A DNA stretch of 64,000 nucleotides from contig NC_090946.1 in the NCBI RefSeq assembly GCF_040807025.1, forward strand, positions 82,830,641 to 82,894,640, written 5' to 3'. Position numbers and translations under genes: made by a program. Shown piece by piece: positions 62,873 through 64,000 of this stretch; positions within the stretch are counted from its first letter, which is position 1; each line of letters begins with the position of its first letter. This DNA is from Struthio camelus. Taxonomy: Eukaryota > Chordata > Aves > Struthioniformes > Struthionidae. The notes under the pieces are model-generated. The model saw only the letters and a list, made by a program, of their open reading frames with translations, searched no databases and had not been told where the DNA came from.

Positions 62873-63115
62873 GGCTGGGGGCGGGCCGACCCACCCCGTA
62901 CGGAGAAGCGGGGGAGGAAGGGGGGGGAACATGAGGGAATACGGCACTGCCCCACCCCACAATATGCTCTCTGCAACTTCCGGCGGCCAACACCGCCCCC
63001 CCCAACTGCCTATGTTCCCGCCTTCCCCGCTCGCGTCACTGTGACGCTACCCGCCCTGGCCGCCAATCCGCGCGAGCCGGCCGCGCTCAAATCTTCTAAC
63101 AACTGTGTGGCGGGC

Positions 63116-63260
63116 TCGGCAGCGGCGCGCGGGGCTGAGGCGAGCGGGGCGCGCGCGGGGGGGGGGGCGGGAGGCGAGGGGGCAGCGCGCGGCTGAGGCG
63201 GCGGCGGCGGCGGCGCGCGGGGCTTGAGGCGGCGGCGGCGGGTCCCCCGCGGCAGCGGCG
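63116..63260 (+). other. MIS18BP1: Probable 5' UTR of MIS18BP1
   Basis: Very GC-rich leader with CGG triplet runs (63198-63215 and 63229-63240) just before the ATG. Its upstream end is not defined. The frame of the start codon is not clearly extended upstream by a conserved reading, so the ATG at 63261 is taken as the start. Confidence 0.5.
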
Positions 63261-63849
63261 ATGATCGTTACGCCCAGCAGAAGCGCCGCGGGCGGCCCGG
63301 CCACCGCCTGCCGCCGGGGCGTCATGCCCTTCCAGTCGGCGTTCCTCAGCAGCATCCCCGCGGGCACGCTGACGCCGCTGAAGGACCTGCTGAGGTGCCA
63401 GGCCCCGCTGGCGGCGGCCGCCGCCGAGCCCGAGGGCCGCGCCGGGTGGCCGGCGGCCGACGGCGTCTTCCAGTCCACGCTGCTGGCGGGCGGCGGCGGC
63501 GCGGACCTGCTGGAGCTCAGCGAGATCTGGGGCGGCCCCGAGCCCGAGGCGGGGCTGCCGCCGCCGCTGGCCTGCGCCGAGCCGCCGCGGGCCCCGGCGC
63601 TGCTGAAGCGGCGGGCGGGCGAGCCGCCGGCCCACGAGTCGCCCGCCAAGGTCTTCCAGCGCATGAAGGCCAGGGCGTCGCGGCCGCCGCGGGACGCCGC
63701 GCTCCCGCTCGGCAGCGGCCGCCCCGACTTCATCCTGAGCCCTGCCCAAAACCCCGCCGGGCAGGGGCGGAGGGAGGCGAAACCGGCGGCGGCAGAGGGG
63801 CGGCAGAGAGCCGGGCAGGTGCCCGCGGGACGCATCCCGCCGGAGAGAG
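63261..63849 (+). CDS. MIS18BP1: MIS18BP1 (M18BP1/KNL2) coding exon 1, N-terminus of the protein
   Basis: MIS18BP1 joins MIS18A and MIS18B (OIP5) in the Mis18 complex, which marks centromeres after mitosis so that HJURP can load CENP-A. The start MIVTP and the blocks MPFQSAF..SIPAGTLTPLKDL (residues 22-43), VFQSTLL (69-75) and ESPAKVFQRMKAR (126-138) match in order the N-terminus of vertebrate MIS18BP1 as I know it. The linkers are GC-driven Ala/Gly/Pro/Arg-rich and diverged. The TP at 38-39 and SP at 127-128 sit where CDK1 is reported to control Mis18 binding in human (about Thr40 and Ser110). The SANTA and SANT/Myb domains lie in later exons, outside the window. The frame stays open to 63920, but the exon probably ends earlier, at CAG|GTGCCC (63818, phase 0) or GAG|GTTTGT (63849). 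The start was chosen for the conserved MI.TP. Confidence 0.87.
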
Positions 63850-64000
63850 GTTTGTGCCGCCGTACCCCCCCAGAAACCCTTTACTTACTGTCACATGAAC
63901 AACACCCGCCTCATCTTTAGTATCCGTTTAGGTGCGAGTTGCACTGCGCGTTCATCGCGGCCCTTTTCCAGCGTGTGTTCATAGATGGGAAATTCTTGGT
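63850..64000 (+). other. MIS18BP1: Probable start of MIS18BP1 intron 1
   Basis: After the candidate donors, GC content falls quickly and the translation (LCRRTPPETLYLLSHEQ) no longer resembles the family. I read this as intron sequence. Confidence 0.55.

Larger units (their letters stand above)
62640..63870 (+). promoter_or_regulatory. MIS18BP1: CpG-island promoter of MIS18BP1
   Basis: CpG density jumps at about 62650 and stays high into the coding exon. Likely promoter elements cluster upstream of the start codon: TTCCCGCC at 63015-63022 (E2F-type), GTCACTGTGAC at 63035-63045 (near-palindrome, CRE-like), CCAAT at 63063-63067 and TGGCGGG at 63108-63114 (E2F-like on either strand). No TATA box is apparent. 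E2F plus CCAAT sites in a TATA-less CpG island are common in cell-cycle genes, which suits a centromere-licensing factor. Motif calls are by eye and the transcription start, probably about 63080-63200, is inferred. A divergent transcript on the minus strand is possible but no minus-strand exon was recognised. Confidence 0.7.

Noticed and set aside
62597-63196. 199-codon plus-strand frame upstream of MIS18BP1
   Set aside because: It crosses the 42-bp tandem repeat and the promoter motifs. Its content follows base composition and it does not continue into the MIS18BP1 frame.
63047-63835. 262- and 217-codon minus-strand frames opposite MIS18BP1 exon 1
   Set aside because: They mirror the GC-rich exon and show no family motif, while the plus strand carries the conserved blocks.
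1-64000. CRISPR array, phage-like or other prokaryotic system
   Set aside because: No regularly spaced direct repeats with unique spacers, no operons and no ribosome-binding sites. The repeats and CpG-island gene mark this as vertebrate DNA.

Overview
This is most likely a piece of a bird genome. Every recognisable interspersed repeat belongs to the CR1 family of non-LTR retrotransposons, whose 3' ends carry the 8-bp ATTCTGTG tandem typical of avian CR1. I saw no L1, Alu-like or other mammalian SINE sequence. The only host gene is at the right edge, where CpG-rich DNA encodes a protein start matching MIS18BP1 (M18BP1/KNL2), the centromere-licensing factor. The window is therefore almost all upstream intergenic DNA, ending at a promoter and first coding exon. 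In human the locus lies next to a large gene desert towards MDGA2, which fits the lack of other genes; this synteny is recalled, not tested.

Layout. 1-2597: the 3' part of a young CR1 whose ORF2 (endonuclease end plus full reverse transcriptase) is open for 825 codons and runs off the left edge. 3.8-5.2 kb: an orphan CpG-rich block holding a 14-unit G-rich minisatellite. 6.19-7.95 kb: a second young CR1 with a rearranged 5' end and a premature stop. 8-19.4 kb: mostly unique intergenic DNA, with a pyrimidine-rich dispersed repeat at 11.65-12.2 kb and a small CR1 tail at 15.05 kb. 19.4-21.9 kb: an old antisense CR1 split by a young antisense CR1. 22-32 kb: AT-rich unique DNA without convincing genes. 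32.4-36.9 kb: an old CR1 relic, a mid-age CR1 (33.5-34.6 kb) and another old relic. 37-54.9 kb: unique DNA with relics at 42.0-42.9 and 48.2-48.5 kb and a second copy of the pyrimidine-rich repeat at 51.9-52.3 kb. 54.9-56.1 kb: a young antisense CR1. 56-62.6 kb: AT-rich unique DNA. 62.64-63.9 kb: the MIS18BP1 CpG-island promoter with E2F-like and CCAAT motifs, a 42-bp tandem repeat, the 5' UTR and coding exon 1; intron 1 probably starts after 63818 or 63849.

The main story is CR1 activity at several ages. One copy has an uninterrupted ORF2. Three others (7.55, 20.70 and 55.33 kb) share the same in-frame TAG near the end of the reverse-transcriptase ORF, which suggests descent from one source already carrying that stop. 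I found no CRISPR array, operon, tRNA, rRNA or convincing new protein-coding system. Many medium-length open frames elsewhere are about what chance allows in 64 kb.
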